NCBI RefSeq assembly: GCF_003945595.2 | Contig: NW_024104286.1 | Span: 1,302,001-1,366,000 of the forward strand | From: Pipra filicauda | Lineage: Eukaryota > Chordata > Aves > Passeriformes > Pipridae | DNA length: 64,000 nucleotides | Direction of reading: 5' to 3' | In this document: positions 1 through 35,873 of the stretch, piece by piece | Layout of the letters: every line of letters starts with the position of its first letter | Numbering within the stretch: the stretch's first letter is position 1 | Notes under the pieces: model-generated | What the model was told of the DNA's origin: nothing | Databases searched by the model: none | What the model saw: only the letters and a program-made list of their open reading frames with translations | Program-made: the position numbers and the translations under genes

Positions 1-620
1 TCTAGTGGTGCTGATTAATGGAGACTTAATAATACAAGAAACCAGCAAAATAGCAGCACAGTGATAGTAGGTTTTAAGCTGTTCTTAAAGGAACATTATT
101 TCTCTGGGTCAAGCTCCCACAAAGCTTTTATTACAGCAACACAAGTGGACACAGCAGCAGCTGATGCTCTATGCCCCTCAGTAAAACAGTAGCTTATTTA
201 ATATAATATATGTACATTCAAACAGAGATGGACCACAAGATCAGCTGCAGCCTTTGAAATGAGGCCATGTGCAATTCTGACATGATCCCATTAGAAGGGA
301 TTTCTGGGAGTCAGAAGTTGTGGTTCAGCTGACCTACTTAGAACCCTGCCACAGCTGAAAGGTAGTGTGGCAATACAGTAGTTTGGCCTATTCAAAACTG
401 GGGAGATAAACCCCAGTTTTAAAACAACTCTGGAACTGTATGATGCAGTCCCCGATGCAAGTAGTATTTGGCCCTCCATACTTGTATAGTTTATAATGTG
501 TCAACAAAAATACCATCCTGAACTATTTCAGTAAGAACTATTTCAATACACTTTATTTCAAAGTGTAACTTTGAAATAAAATCCTTTGTCATGGTGAAAT
601 GACATCTGTGCATGTACCAG
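1..620 (+). other. MYH15: Intron of MYH15 upstream of the first visible exon
   Basis: No coding exon, RNA gene or recognisable repeat is visible here. The stretch ends in the acceptor catgtaccag directly before the 137 bp exon, so it is the 3' part of an intron whose 5' end lies outside the window. Confidence 0.7.
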
Positions 621-23608
<22,988 letters not shown>

Positions 23609-23725
23609 GTTCACTCCAAGCTGACAGATATGAGAAGATACTTGATATAATCAGGCACAACTGAAAGCAGATGTAAAAAAAAAATAAGCACTTACAGAAA
23701 TAAACATCAAGTGAAAATCCAAACA
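23609..23725 (+). other. MYH15: MYH15 3' UTR with likely poly(A) signal
   Basis: AATAAA at 23699-23704 lies about 90 bases after the stop, and a second AATAAA sits at 23786-23791. The end coordinate is an estimate of the cleavage position for the first signal. Confidence 0.55.
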
Positions 23726-23791
23726 GACTTTATAGCATATTTCATTCATTTATTTGTGTTTCTATTTTGCCAAGCCTCAGGGATCAATAAA

Positions 23792-25231
23792 AGATTACAT
23801 CTTGCCAGCAGCCCACTTCATTATGCTGGAACAAATCCTAATTGGCAGATCTCTGACAAAATCAAAACCAAGGGCAAATCCAGTAATGCTTCACAGCCTC
23901 ACGTATGTCATATGCAGATTGCTAAAGTAGCTGTTGTTTCTGGGGTGCCATGTCCCCACAGGATTTGACTTTCAAGGCCCAAGAAAGTGTTCTGGGCAGC
24001 GGAGTGAGGTGCAGGGTGCATCTCCAGCCATCCAGTGGTTCTCTCCACCACTGTCAGCACTTGCCTTGGTGGGTTTGCAGGAGAACCTTTGACATCTTTT
24101 AAGATGTTAAGGCTGCCTGTTATGTCAGCACAGGCGGATCCATTATGGCCATCAGCAGAGATGAATATCTTCAGGCCATGTGTGTGATTTGTCCTGATGC
24201 CTCCCCAGAGCTCGAGCTGGAGTTATCACAGATGAGTCCTTTGTGTGAGGACAAAGAAACATCCAGCCCTGTAGCCTGAGGTGGCAGGTGTGCACACCTG
24301 GATTGTCTGAGTCATCAGCATTCCAGTCTTTTCACAATTGTGGATACATTCTTCTCCTAGGATAATAGAGTACCCCCTTATCTTAAGTCTCTCCCCAAAG
24401 TCTAAATTAGTAGGCATATTTGGGGAAAAGAGAGAAGGTGGATACCAGAGTCTTTGTGTAACCCAGGACAAATACTAAATGAAATGAAAAACAGTAAGCC
24501 TTCTCTTTCCCTAACACTGAAAAAAAAATCCCTCAAAACTTAGAGATTTCTTCTTCTGTGGAAAATTCTTTGTTCCTTTGGGAAATCCAAGTTCCAATCT
24601 CTCATGCCAGCTTCTCGAATACAAGCATCGATTGACTTTCTTTTTCCTCCTATCACTTCCTTTGTTTGTTACTGTTGCTCAGAGAATCACATTTCCATGT
24701 GGCTCTCTTGCTGTAACTGAAAGGGGAAGGTGAAGGAACTCCGTTCATCAACAATTTCAATTGCACCTGTGCGCAGAGAAGCATTTTCTTCTGGTACCTT
24801 ATGGTGCTCACAGGATTCCTGTCCTTCTGCATTTCTAGGCAAAACAAAAATGCTTGTAAAAACTACTGAAGTGTAAAATTAACCCCCTAGTGGAAACAGA
24901 ACAAGACACACTCACTGTAAAGGTAAGTCAGCATTTTCCATTTTAACATTATCTGAATAAAATAAGCATCCACATAACAGTGCAGAAACATTCCTGTTTC
25001 TTCCATCTAGTCCTTCAACCATGGAACCAGAGCTGAGTTACCCTGTAAACTGTTCCACTTCCTCTGATTATGGTATGTTCAAGGTCTCAATAGGTCCCAA
25101 GATAAATTAATCTTGCTTAAATTCTTTAGAGAGCTGCATTGCAAGAGTATATTATCATCTCTAAAGCACGTTAGCATTAAAATTGACTAAAAAGCATGTA
25201 AGTGAATCTGTGAGAGAAACATGAAAAAAGA
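23792..25231. other. Convergent intergenic gap between MYH15 and the HHLA2-like gene
   Basis: The two genes end toward each other here. No gene or repeat is recognised. The HHLA2-like 3' UTR should lie in the right part on the - strand, but I did not find a convincing AATAAA on that strand, so its end is open. Confidence 0.5.
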
Positions 25232-25386
25232 CTAAGGCATAATCATGTGTTCTTGCTGAACCTCATGGTAACCATCATCAAATGCCCCCTGAAGCTTGCC
25301 AAATTCAGACTGTGACAAAAACCCGGGGAGTTTGGAGGTATATCTCTCCATGGATAGGGCTGTACTGTCAGGCACAGAAAGATGGA
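25232..25386 (-). CDS. HHLA2: Candidate HHLA2 exon 6: cytoplasmic tail
   Basis: From the acceptor ttcattattag the phase 1 frame reads HLSVPDSTALSMERYTSKLP, then GFLSQSEFGKLQGAFDDGY and HEVQQEHMIMP before TAG. It holds two tyrosines (RYTSKL, DGYHEV); neither fits the strict ITIM pattern. There is no likeness to the human tail, so this rests on splice sites and an open frame only. Another acceptor (ctgacagtacag) would give a shorter exon, and extra tail exons are possible. Confidence 0.45.
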
Positions 25387-28300
25387 CTAATAATGAAAGT
25401 TTGGTTTTTTTAAGGGTACTCACAACAAATGCAGAGGAAAAAGACAGAATATTCTAAGACAGAGCCAGCCTATAACAAATGCATGAGAATAAAATGCATC
25501 CACTTGAAGATGCTGTACTCCAGTAAATAGGAGAGATGTGCAAAGATATGAGATTAGGGACCATATGGTTATAACAGTCTCCTAAACAAAGCAATGCAGT
25601 ATAACTTTTCACACTGAGGTTTTTATGAGCTTTGACATTGGACACAATCGAAATAGTAATCTGGGCCCTAATGAAGACTCGGTACGTGAATTGTTTGAGA
25701 AACTTTGTGCTTTGGTTTGGGTTTTCTTTGGTTTTAAACACAAGTGAGAAAATTCACCAGTTTGAATGTTCTTAAAGCAAGTTACTGGAAAGTATTTGTG
25801 AGCGGTAACCTTTCCCCCAGTGACTGCTCAGTTCTGCTGATTTCACTCCTGGTGGCTCCTATCCTGCCAGCCCAATCAGCCCTGAGATTGTCTTCCCTGT
25901 CTGTTAAAACAAAAAATTATCCTAGCCATGATGCTCACAATGCAATTGCTTAATCATAACTGTCAAGCTATAGCTACTGATTAACAACTTTATAAAAAGT
26001 TGCACAGTTTGACTCAAACCCCCATGCAAATCTTGAGGGGCTCAGTATGAATAGTACCTTAAAAAAATACTCTAATGATTGTACATACCTTACTATAAAG
26101 ACAGTATGCTGCTACCAGTCCCGCTGCAACTAGGAGCACTGCTCCTACCACTGCTAGCACAGTATTCCAGGTGTTACCTGAATTTTTTTAAAAATAAAAA
26201 TTCCAAAAAGTTTAACAGAAGTGCTTTATATCACAAAATAATGTTCACTATTCAATAACTATATCAAAGCAATGATTTTTCTTATTTATAATCTAAAAGC
26301 TATGATTTAGGGAGAAAGAAACATTAAAAGGAAACAAAGACAACAATGTTCAAGTCATTTGACTCATACTGTAGGACTTTAAAGTGATACTTTACTGAGT
26401 TAAATGTGAATAGCCTAAAGCACATTATTTTACTTAATTGTGCTGATAAAGAATTCCATTTGTGCTTATGTGATATGATTTGATGACTTCTTAACAGTAG
26501 TCCCATTTAAAACCAACCAGCTGCCCAGGATATTAACCACTGTCTCCAGGCACAGTGCTCAGTGCCATTAACTGTAGAGCAGCTCTGGAAATGTTATCCA
26601 GCCTGGACCACAGATTTCATGACTTCTGTTGCAAAATCTTTGCAACTTTAATCTAAAACATTTCCCAGCTTCTTAATGCAACCATGCAATCCAGGTGGAC
26701 ACAAGAAATCCTGAGGTGGGTGGTAACAATGGATTCCACAATTACCCATCTAGCCCAAAACTTTGCGCGGCACCAAACTGTCAGAAGAGCTGTATGGTTC
26801 TTCTACTTCAGGCTACCTTTCCACTGCTGTGTCTAGTCCAAAAAATTTGGAAAATTCTACACTTCTCTGGAAACAGTTAAAAAATGAGAACTGCCAAAAC
26901 AGAGCATTTAACCTAGTCATTGCCTTTAGTTTGACTCTGTATCCACATCTTGTCAGTTCCTTTGGTAGAGCAGCTTTAAGCTGCAACCCTTCCTTACACA
27001 GGACAGACTCTCTTAAATGATTGTATATTCATCTTTCTTTTCCCCTTAAAAGCCTTCTTTCCAGTGACACTTGGAAATCCTCCTGATGCTTGAGCAGCTG
27101 CTGTGCCATGACTACTCTGCAACATAGTGATCTGTCTTGTTCCCTTCCACCCTGCTGTCTATCCGCTTATCCGCTTTCTGCCTATGCTGCCACAAAGGTG
27201 CCAGTCTCTCTGGTAAGTGTCTTCTCTGTACTGTATAATGTATTTCTGGTCCAAGAGCAGGAAGATTCTGTGAGCAGCACAGTAATTTCGCCACTAAAGA
27301 GGGGATTTGTATCACCTATGGCTATTGTAGGGTCCACCTGCAGAGAGCAGCTGGAGAAAGGCATTTGTAGGGGATGACTCTGATCATATTTGGACTGTAT
27401 CCAGTAAACATACAGGGAGACTGATGGACTTGTGCATGTAACTTAGGAGAGCCAGTTAAATGTGTGACTCCTTGGAGGTGTTCAATGCTCTCCACTTCAG
27501 AAGTGCAATATTAGGTTTACAGGATAAGGAAGATCATGCTGGAATTTGATCTGTAGGAGAGTATGTTTGGCTGACTTAAATGTTTTCTTTAATCTAACTC
27601 CCCTCCTTCAGGTTGTGTATAGCCACTGCCATTTAAAACATCAAGTTTTCAGAATGAAACTAAGCTATCATGGGGGAGGAGGAAGAAAGGAAGACAAAAA
27701 GATGCAGCTATTATCACTTCTTCTAGCCCCTTTTCTCTTATGTTGCCACTATTTTGCATGTTCCGGCTTGTTTCAAATTCTCTTCTTTCTTAAAAAACAC
27801 CAGTGAGGTGCCCTATATTAGTTCTCAGTCTTTTAGGTGATTGTATTTAATTGTGTAAAATTAAAGTAGCCTGTGTGCTACTGTTGTTTTATGTGCTACT
27901 GACAATGAAAAAACTGTAACTAAGACTTCACAGCTGGAAATTTACTACAGTTCATAAAAACACAGGCATGCATTTAAATATATATATACCCAGGCCTAAA
28001 AGAGGCCCATAGTGCAGAATTAAAGTTTTGAAAATAGCAACTGTGTGTTCTCTTCAATCAGGTTTCTTCTGCAGGCAAACTTATACCACATCTTTGGGCT
28101 TCTCATCATCCCTCTGCCACCTTTAAAGCCATATTTGCTGTAAGCAGAACATTTAGGACAGGATTCTGAGAGTCCCCCTGTCCTCTCAGCTCTGAGGGCA
28201 GATGGTGGCAACCAAAGGCAGCCACCAATTTTGAGACCTTGGCCACAAAAAAGCTGCTGACTGAAAAATAAGAAATTTCTAGTCTTTAAATAAAAACATC

Positions 28301-31300
28301 TTAGGTAACCTTTTTTTGCCTGAGACAACAATAATAAAATATCTCTTCTACCCAACTGTACTAATTACACAAGATGATTTTTCTCAATATTTTACAGATT
28401 TCCAATTGACTCTTTGGCTGTGCATGACCCTACCTGGTCCTCATCCTGTGAAATGAAAGGAGTGGCAACTTACCAACTTGCAAAGTTGTCACAATAACTT
28501 TTGTGTAGTGAGGTGTTGAAATATTACACAGATATTCTCCACTGTCAGCTGCAGTAAGATTATGCAGGATCAGTGAAAAGTCGCTTCTGTTTATCTGGGC
28601 TCGAGGCTGGTAAGAGTGGGATGTACCATTGAAGGAGGCCACGACTGAAGTCACTGAATTTCTGTTTAATTTCCAAACAACATAGACACCTTCAGTGTTT
28701 GCAGAGTTATTGCTGTATTCACAAGGAATTACAGTGTCACTTCCTTCTGTATTAGACAGTTGGTCTGAAACAGATAATTAAAAAACTCTCTGCAGGTTAT
28801 TTTGAAAATACTCTGAAGGTTATTTAGACATTTTCTGATTTTTTTTTATGAGGTCTAATACCACTACGGACAAATATAAAAACACAGTTCACTACTTTGA
28901 TATCATATTCAAACATCACAGTATGTTTCTAGAAGCATCTGAAGATTTTAAAAACAAACCTACCTTACACTAAAAAAAACTCTAATTGGTATTGGCAATA
29001 CTTAAAAAAATTCTTTCTTTTTCATTTGACTATTTCTCCTCTAATTGGGGGGCTCATTAATAGAAGTGATTCAGTCTAGTCTTAGTTACTGTGTAAAGTA
29101 GCATGAAATCCCACATGCTGGGAGCAGAGAGAAAATGCAACTAATAAGATACTTGCATATTTAAAGCAAAAGGATAAAACTCTTACAATATAATTTAATA
29201 AAAGAATAAAAAGATTACATTTAGTTAGAAATAGCTTTCAGCTACAGTGGACTTAAGTATTTTACTTATCTATGTTGAACATTTAACAGTTAATGAATAG
29301 CTTTAAAAAAACAAGAAGGGGAAGGAGAAGGCAGGTAAGTGGAAGGAATATCTAAATTATAAAATATTAAGATAAGACAAACTAGCATCATAGCACAACT
29401 ATCAATTTAACAGCAGGGATTTTCTGCCAAGAAAGGAAAACCAGAGGAGGCTGTGGTGGCTGGCAGTCAGCTGGAGAGGAAGCTAATACATTATTTTGAC
29501 GTGGTATAACCACGCTTGGTTTCTGTACCCCACACTGCTATTACAGAAGGAAAAGTAGAGCAGTTTGCTTTCAATATGTTCTACTGAGGGGATAGATGGA
29601 TGCAGGGAAATTCAAATAAAAGTGTAACCAAATGTAGCTTTTTCTCTTGTGGATCAGAGGCATAGATTAACAAAACACGGTGCAATTGTTAGCTACTATG
29701 ATGCCATTCTTGAAACTCTCCATATTGTAAGCCATTCTATGTATTAAAAACTGCGCTCTTGTTCTGCAGCACATGCAGTGGATTAGGAACTGAGAGCATC
29801 TGTGTACATGTTAGAGGGAAATCAGGGTGATGGAAGCAGCCATGCACATCTCACAGGGGAACTGCTCTTGTATTGGTCTTCATCCAATTAAAAAATATTT
29901 CCTAAGATACAGGAGAGGTTGAAAAGAACCATTCATTTACTCGAACTGAATGTCCAATGAAATTCAGGAGGAGGACAAAACAGAGAGTTGAAATTTCATA
30001 GTCCCGATTTTCCTTAACTAACAAAATGAGCTACTGTTTGCTAAAATGCAGTGTTTGCTGCTCTCAGCCCAGCACTCAAACTGGCACCTAAGAACGCACA
30101 TACAGTGGAAGGATCAAACAGTACTGATAAAAGTCTGGCAAAAGATGGGAAATGGACTGAGTAAGGACCATACACATCTAGAGCAGCAGGCAAACTTTCA
30201 TATAACCCACATATTCCACATAAGGTTTCCGTGTATTTTGTCCAAGTTCATTCTTTCCTTGCTGGAGTGTAAAGTTTATTTATTAGGTACGTCTTCAAAT
30301 GTGAAACTGATATGGAAGAAATACTCAGAGTAAAAGTAACTTAGAGAAAGGTGAGCTAGCCCCTCTCATTTCTACTTCTTGGATTTAAATTGTAATGCTG
30401 CCTTGTAATCCTAATAGAAGAGTTTCAAAGAGAAAGGTATATCCTTCTGCACTATCCCATATCCATGTTGCCCCACTGCAGAAACACTGTCTTCAGTTTG
30501 GCTCTGAAGCCAGCTGTGACATTTAGCAATGATGCAGGAAGAGACTTCCATTCATTCCTACCTTGCATCTTCCATTCAGCAATCCAGTTTAAACGATGGG
30601 CATGAATATGACAGTAGTAAGGATCTGCTCTTGTGTTTATAATGTTCTGGTCACTTCTAAGAGAATAGAGAACTCCATCCCTGGTTTCCTCACGATCTAT
30701 TTCTTGGATGGATACCTTGCCTTGTACCCAAGATATATTTGGTGCTGGATAAGTGAGAAAGGCATAACACTTCAGTTTCCTTTCTGTGTCTGTCTTTTGG
30801 TATTCCAGTGCATAATAAGAGGAAACTGCAGATGAAAAGAAAAAGTTTAAAAAAATAAATCTTACTACTTTCAAAATAGTTTTTAACTTGAAGTGATTGC
30901 TCTTGTGAAATAACATTGGGGAGAATAATTAGAACAACACTTAATGTGTGTTTGATTTCAGAAGAAAGCATAGTGACTTACTGTCAATGCCAGGGTCTAT
31001 ACTATTCTGAGAAGCCACATAATGTATACCACCTAGTAACCCCTTAGAAATCACTGTGCAGTAGGTTATGAAAACAAGTGCTGCACTGTAATTTTTCAAC
31101 TCATGTTACAGTGTTTCACTAGAGTAAACAAATTGCTTCATAACACCATCAGGCCCAAAATGTGCTCTATTGGGTTGGAGGATTTTGATTCCATGTGAGA
31201 AATAACACAAGAAAATCATCCCATTTCCACTGGTGCAATCCAAGCATTTTTGATGTCTTACTGACCTTTTACATGTAGTGTGACGTTCCGGTTTGTATGA

Positions 31301-32320
31301 GTTTCTTTTGTTCCCACATAACATGCATAAGTGCCCTCATCAGTCACGGTCAGGTTACAAATTTTCAAGGAGGCATTTCCACTAGTGATGTTCTCATGGA
31401 AAAGCTGTGTTCTGTTAATGTATTCTGAGCTATCTGCCAGTTGGTCCTTCTGGTGGTAGTAAGAGTGCACAGTTTTTCCTCCTTTACTCCAGTGAATTAC
31501 AACATCATGCCCCCGTGGGAAAGAACAAGGAAGGATGCAATCCTCAGAAAACAGCCCTGTAACTTCTTCCTGTTCTGTAAAACCTGAAGTCCATAAGTAC
31601 AAATGAGTAAGTTTAATCCAGTCTACAAGTATATTTCTGCCCTTCCTTATACTTGACAAAAAAAGGACCCTCTTGCAGGCAGCACTACCCAGTGTGTCAA
31701 GGTCTCTTTCATGGCTTTTCTGTTGCATGAGTCCCTTGGGACAGCAAGGGTCTTCATTCAGTTTAATCAATATTATAACACAGAGCTCTGGTCTTTAAAC
31801 TTACAATCAGTTTACACAGAAATCCTGAGTAAGCACCTACATGTTCAAATCAGCACACTGCCACCTCCCCACCTGAGCTTCAAATGTATTTCCACACCTT
31901 TTCTACCTTGAACTTCAAACCCTTCTGAGCTGCAGTTTGCTGCTTCCTCATACCTTCACAGTGCCATGCTGCAATGACCCACGTTACCAACCACCCTCAC
32001 ATGGTGCCAAGCAGTTGTACCATCACAGGGAATAAGGACCTGATGGTGTAACTGGCAGGAAGGACAGAACTTCTTGGAACAGCTTTGCCACCACAGACAG
32101 GGAGCTCTGTCCCAGCCCCCAGAGATAACTCGGGTGTGTATTCCTCGCACATTCCTCGATTCTTTACTGTTAATAAACAGTGTTTGAATTAATTAATTCT
32201 CCCTATTAGAAATAAGTAATAATTGTTGTCTTAATTATTTTTCAGCTAAAACTTACCCCAAAGTGTAGCACTGATGTAAAATAAATAGATGGTAAGAGTT
32301 GGTATGTTCTGTCCCTTCAT
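25232..32320 (-). CDS. HHLA2: B7-family immunoglobulin protein, HHLA2 (B7-H7) orthologue; 6 exons
   Basis: This is a type I membrane protein of the B7/immunoglobulin superfamily. In humans HHLA2 on antigen-presenting and epithelial cells modulates T and NK cells through TMIGD2 and KIR3DL3. Six exons read in the order signal peptide, IgV, IgC, IgV, transmembrane and tail give 391 residues (human about 414). All extracellular exons are joined in phase 1, the usual rule for Ig genes. The first IgV shares distinctive stretches with human HHLA2, including VVIHW, VHSYY, NRT-LF, GNASL and DEG-Y-CYVGT. The third domain has SGEYLCNIS. About 11 N-glycosylation sequons are present. The location between MYH15 and IFT57 on the opposite strand is that of human HHLA2. 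The ectodomain assignment is strong; the tail is tentative. Confidence 0.88.
26089..26177 (-). CDS. HHLA2: HHLA2 exon 5: transmembrane helix
   Basis: Encodes GNTWNTVLAVVGAVLLVAAG and LVAAYCLY, one clear membrane helix followed by the start of the cytoplasmic side. The acceptor is ttcag. Two donors lie 5 bases apart: gtaagg, ending the exon at 26094 in phase 1, and gtatgt, ending it at 26089 in phase 0. The phase 1 donor fits the candidate tail exon best. Confidence 0.85.
26178..28473 (-). other. HHLA2: HHLA2 intron between second IgV and transmembrane exons
   Basis: In this 2.3 kb stretch I see no extra Ig exon or repeat. Short frames at 26.7-27.8 kb have no recognisable content. Confidence 0.55.
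28474..28764 (-). CDS. HHLA2: HHLA2 exon 4: second IgV domain
   Basis: The 291 bp exon encodes DQLSNTEGSDTVIPCEYSNN, VYVVWKLNRN, SDFSLILHNL and DSGEYLCNISTPHYTKVIV. The cysteine pair is in VIPCEY and YLCNI. Five sequons are visible (NNS, NGT, NRS, NLT, NIS). SDFS-L-L followed by SGEYLCNIS is very close to the third domain of human HHLA2. Acceptor is tttcag and donor is gtaagt. Confidence 0.92.
28765..30561 (-). other. HHLA2: HHLA2 intron between IgC and second IgV exons
   Basis: This 1.8 kb AT-rich stretch shows no exon, RNA gene or recognised repeat on either strand. Confidence 0.55.
30562..30825 (-). CDS. HHLA2: HHLA2 exon 3: IgC-like domain
   Basis: The 264 bp exon encodes SSYYALEYQKTDTERKLKCY, PAPNISWVQGK and ADPYYCHIHAHRLNW to EWKMQ. 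The Ig cysteines are in KCYAF and YYCHI, the core W is in ISWVQ, and there is one sequon (NIS). The acceptor is tctgcag and the donor is gtagga. Sequence past the donor to 30452 is intron. Confidence 0.9.
31266..31583 (-). CDS. HHLA2: HHLA2 exon 2: first IgV domain
   Basis: The 318 bp exon encodes GFTEQEEVTGLFSEDCILPC, then VVIHWSKGGKTVHSYY and TDEGTYACYVGTKETH. The canonical Ig cysteine pair (CILPC and YACYV), the W in VIHW and five sequons (NRT, NIT, NAS, NLT, NVT) are visible. The acceptor is on the high-coordinate side (cttcag) and the donor is gtcagt. The frame continuing to 31770 is intron read-through. Confidence 0.92.
32257..32320 (-). CDS. HHLA2: HHLA2 exon 1: start codon and signal peptide
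   Basis: Starts MKGQNIPTLTIYLFYISATLW, a hydrophobic leader in which the opening MK-Q resembles human HHLA2. The donor gtaagt follows one base into a glycine codon. No other ATG gives a leader joined in phase 1. Any non-coding 5' exon further upstream was not identified. Confidence 0.8.
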
Positions 32321-35300
32321 GTCTTCACTGGTTCATAGTACACTCATGTCGAACTGGTAACATGAAAGAAGGGGAGAAAACTTGTTTAATGGCAGGTAAA
32401 AGACATACCATGATGATATCGTTTTCTTTGTACATCTTATTAGGAACTGTAGGCCTTTGTACCATGTTTTTTGTTTCCAACAGTCTTGGCCCAGATTTTT
32501 GGCCTTATGATCCTATGCATTTCATAATGGCGGAGGGCCTCTCATTACCTTGCAGGCCCCTGCAGATTGATACTTTATTTGTAATAAATAGAAACTGTTT
32601 ACTCTCAGTGTTCTTGCAGGCCTAGGGAATATTAATCTTCATCATTCCTCAACAGGACACTAAGGAAAAACGCTCAAGTACAATTTGCAAAAGGATGTAA
32701 TACGTCCCTTGTCAAGCCTGATTTTTTTTCTTTTACTTTAAGTATATTTCTGATTATTACAACATTGACTTTCTTGGATGGGAAATTTGAGTGTATTTGC
32801 AAATATTGCAGATATAGAGAACTTTTCACACTTTACTTTTCACCAGATCAAAAGGGCATCAGCTGAACTTTCAAAAATGTGTGTATGGAAATGTAGGGTA
32901 GGAATGCAAAGGAGGAGGAGAGTCTCTCATCATATCTTCTGGTTTGTCACTTAAATAGCAATGAACTGAAGGCTCTCATGCATGATAGAAAAAGAATAAT
33001 CTTATTATAACTGATAAACTGCACTCTTCCTCCATTCAGGCATAACATCCTAAAATACAGCACACCACAGTGGAGAAATTACCTCATGAATCAAATAGCT
33101 TGAAAAGAGTTTAAAGAGTTTTCCCTAGTCCTTTTCTTCTCTCCAAAAGGCAGCTATAGGTACCATTCCTAACTTACACAGGGCACAGGTTTAGCCAGGC
33201 TTGCTAACCAGTGCTTTTAATATTAATGAGTGATTTTGACTGGTGTGTGTGACTGTATTTGTGGTGAATGTAAATCTTACATCCCAATGATTTTTGCATG
33301 TTATTTCTTTTGTAAAGCTAGTGTGATTGTTTTACATATTCTCACTATTCATTAGGAGAAAAAACCAAACCAAAACAAAAACAACAGAGGCACCAAGATA
33401 TTAAATCTGAGACAGGTGATGCAAGAGTAAAACAAACATTTATGATATATAACTTTGCTCCATGTCAGCAACAACTGCCAGTATCCACCTTCTTTTCTCC
33501 TTCTCATTTGCAAGTGGTGTACATCATGTTTCATTGGATTCTTCACTCATTTGTCCATCACTTCCAACCTGTGATTGATACAACATATTGTGCTTGATGT
33601 TTGAATTTCAAAAACTGCAATCAATGCTATATTTCCCTTAGTGAGTGATGTGCCACGTTTAGTAGACAGTCACATTTAATTGGCAGTGATGCTCTCAGAG
33701 TAACGTGGTTCCAACAGTACCTCTGTGATGCCTTTGGGGGCTGCATGGGCAGCGCACACTGCCTCCCATCTTCTACCTGTGCTCAATAACCCTGCTCTAA
33801 AATACAGAACTAAACTAGTTAGCTGAAAATTTTCATGTTCAGCACAAATCTTAGCTTTGGATCTTCCCATTGCACCGTGTTGAGAAACGTGTTTGTTGGT
33901 CTGTAGAAAAACCTGAGGAGTGTAGGCTCTGGCCAGTCTTTTCAGCCGGTCTGGGGTCTTACAGGCATAAAGTGTGTGCATGATAATAGTTAGAGCCACA
34001 CTACAAAGTACTCTACAAACATGCTTTTCCTGTTTGTTACACGAAACAAATGGTACAACCAAGAAATTGTGCCCTAAGGCTTTGCAGTGAAATATGAAAT
34101 TATACATACAGACAGTGTACAACTAGAATTAAGATCACTGTAGTCATGTTAGTTACTGATGCTCCAGTTTTCAGAATTATTTCATACAGAATCACCACAG
34201 GCTCAACTGGTGAGCAGCTCAGCCAGGGTTTCTGAGAGCAAGCCAAGGTGCTAAAATGCATCTCCTAAGACATATTGAACAGCTCAATTAGTGGTAGGGC
34301 CACTAGGCCATTTGCTTTGGCCACTATAGGGAAAGAACACGTGCTTTCCTTTTCTTCTGTTAGACAGTGATCAAACCACGTATCCTAAATCTTTCCTCCT
34401 CTTTGAACTCTCAATTTGAAACCAGGTAAGACCACTCCCCTAGCAAAGAGCAATCAGCTCAGTGAACTTTACTCTGCGACCTACTTTGAGAGCAGATATA
34501 TAAAAATATTCTTCTAACCCTGTCAAACAAAATTTATTTATTTATTAGTAAAAGTGATTCTGGTTAATTCCTTTTCAAGGTAACTAAACAAAACCACATT
34601 TCAAGCACACAAACTTATGAGGACTGGAAATACCAAAGGATTTCAATCTTTACCAACAAGCAAACAAGAAAAACAAACATACAAAGTTCTAAAAAGCACA
34701 TGTTAATCACATGCTGCCAAAATCTCATACCTACCATAATGACACTAGCTTTTCAGGATTTCCTCACTGACTCTTCAGAGGCATTTTCTGTAGTAGAAAA
34801 GAGAATTAATTCTCTATCTCCCTCCAATGAAACCCTTACAATTTAAATACTAACTTCATACTTCATTTGTTGAGAAATATTCCCAATGGAAGAAGGTTCC
34901 CACAATCTAAACACTCAAAACTGTTTTAGGAAGTAGACCAAAAATACTGTGTTTTAGCTCGATATACACATATCATATTCTCACCCTCCCCCACTCCATA
35001 CACTTACATTATAGAGCTCTCATAAGAATATCAGGGATTTTTTACCTCTTCTTATTTCACAAGCAGCCAAAAATCAAAGTCGTCTTGCAGTTACTAGCAG
35101 GCAGGGTTGGTATACATAAAAAACCAAATATACAGCACTCCTGTTGATCTTTGCCTCATACACATGGCACAGTTCATTCCGTTCCCATAAAGGAAAACAG
35201 TTGTTTCTGCAATGCAAACTAAGTTTCTATACATGTGAAGCTTTCATACTTTTCATGTTCCTTTCTCCCTCTTTAGGATTAGAAGACTTTTTCTCTTAAC

Positions 35301-35873
35301 CATCTCTTTTGCCTGGCTTTGTTGAACAAACCCTTTAATTTTAACTCCTGCAAGATGCAACTGAGAAGAAATCAGTTCTCATCAGTAATGTGATACCTAC
35401 AGCAGTGGTGATGCCACTTGGGAATGTGCTGGGGCATCCAGAGAGCCAGAGCACTGCAGCAGCAGCGAGGCCGACCATTTCCTTACAGTTCCAGAACAAT
35501 GGCACAGGGAGCGAGGTCAGCTCTGTGTGGGCACAGGAAAACAAGAATATAAGATTGAAATCATCATGACACTCTTCTCAGAAAGCTGGTAATGTGAAAC
35601 AAGACGTAGGTGCCTTGGGTTGCCTGCAGGGTTAGGTGATTATTTTCTAACAATATTTCCCCAGTGCTCCTTTTTCTCTGGACAGCTCAAGCTCTGCGTG
35701 TGCTATCTGGTTTCCAGTAGAAGAAACGCAACTACTCAGGTATTTTCGGGAAGAGGGCTTACAAAAAACCCAAACAAAACACAGGAAGAAATTGGAAGAA
35801 GTGGTGTCTCTCTTCAAAGGCCTTGTCTGGTGTTAGCAGTACACAGGTGAGGTGTGTTTCCTACATTCACTGA
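32321..35873. other. Intergenic region between divergent HHLA2 and IFT57
   Basis: The HHLA2 promoter and any non-coding first exon must lie in or near the left part. I could not place a TATA box or start site with confidence. No coding sequence or repeat is recognised. A 148-codon open frame on the - strand at 33676-34122 has no recognisable content. Confidence 0.5.

Noticed and set aside
31584..31770. Upstream continuation of the first IgV exon frame to 31770
   Set aside because: It lies beyond a good acceptor (cttcag before 31583), is not Ig-like, and the signal peptide exon at 32257-32320 joins in phase to 31583.
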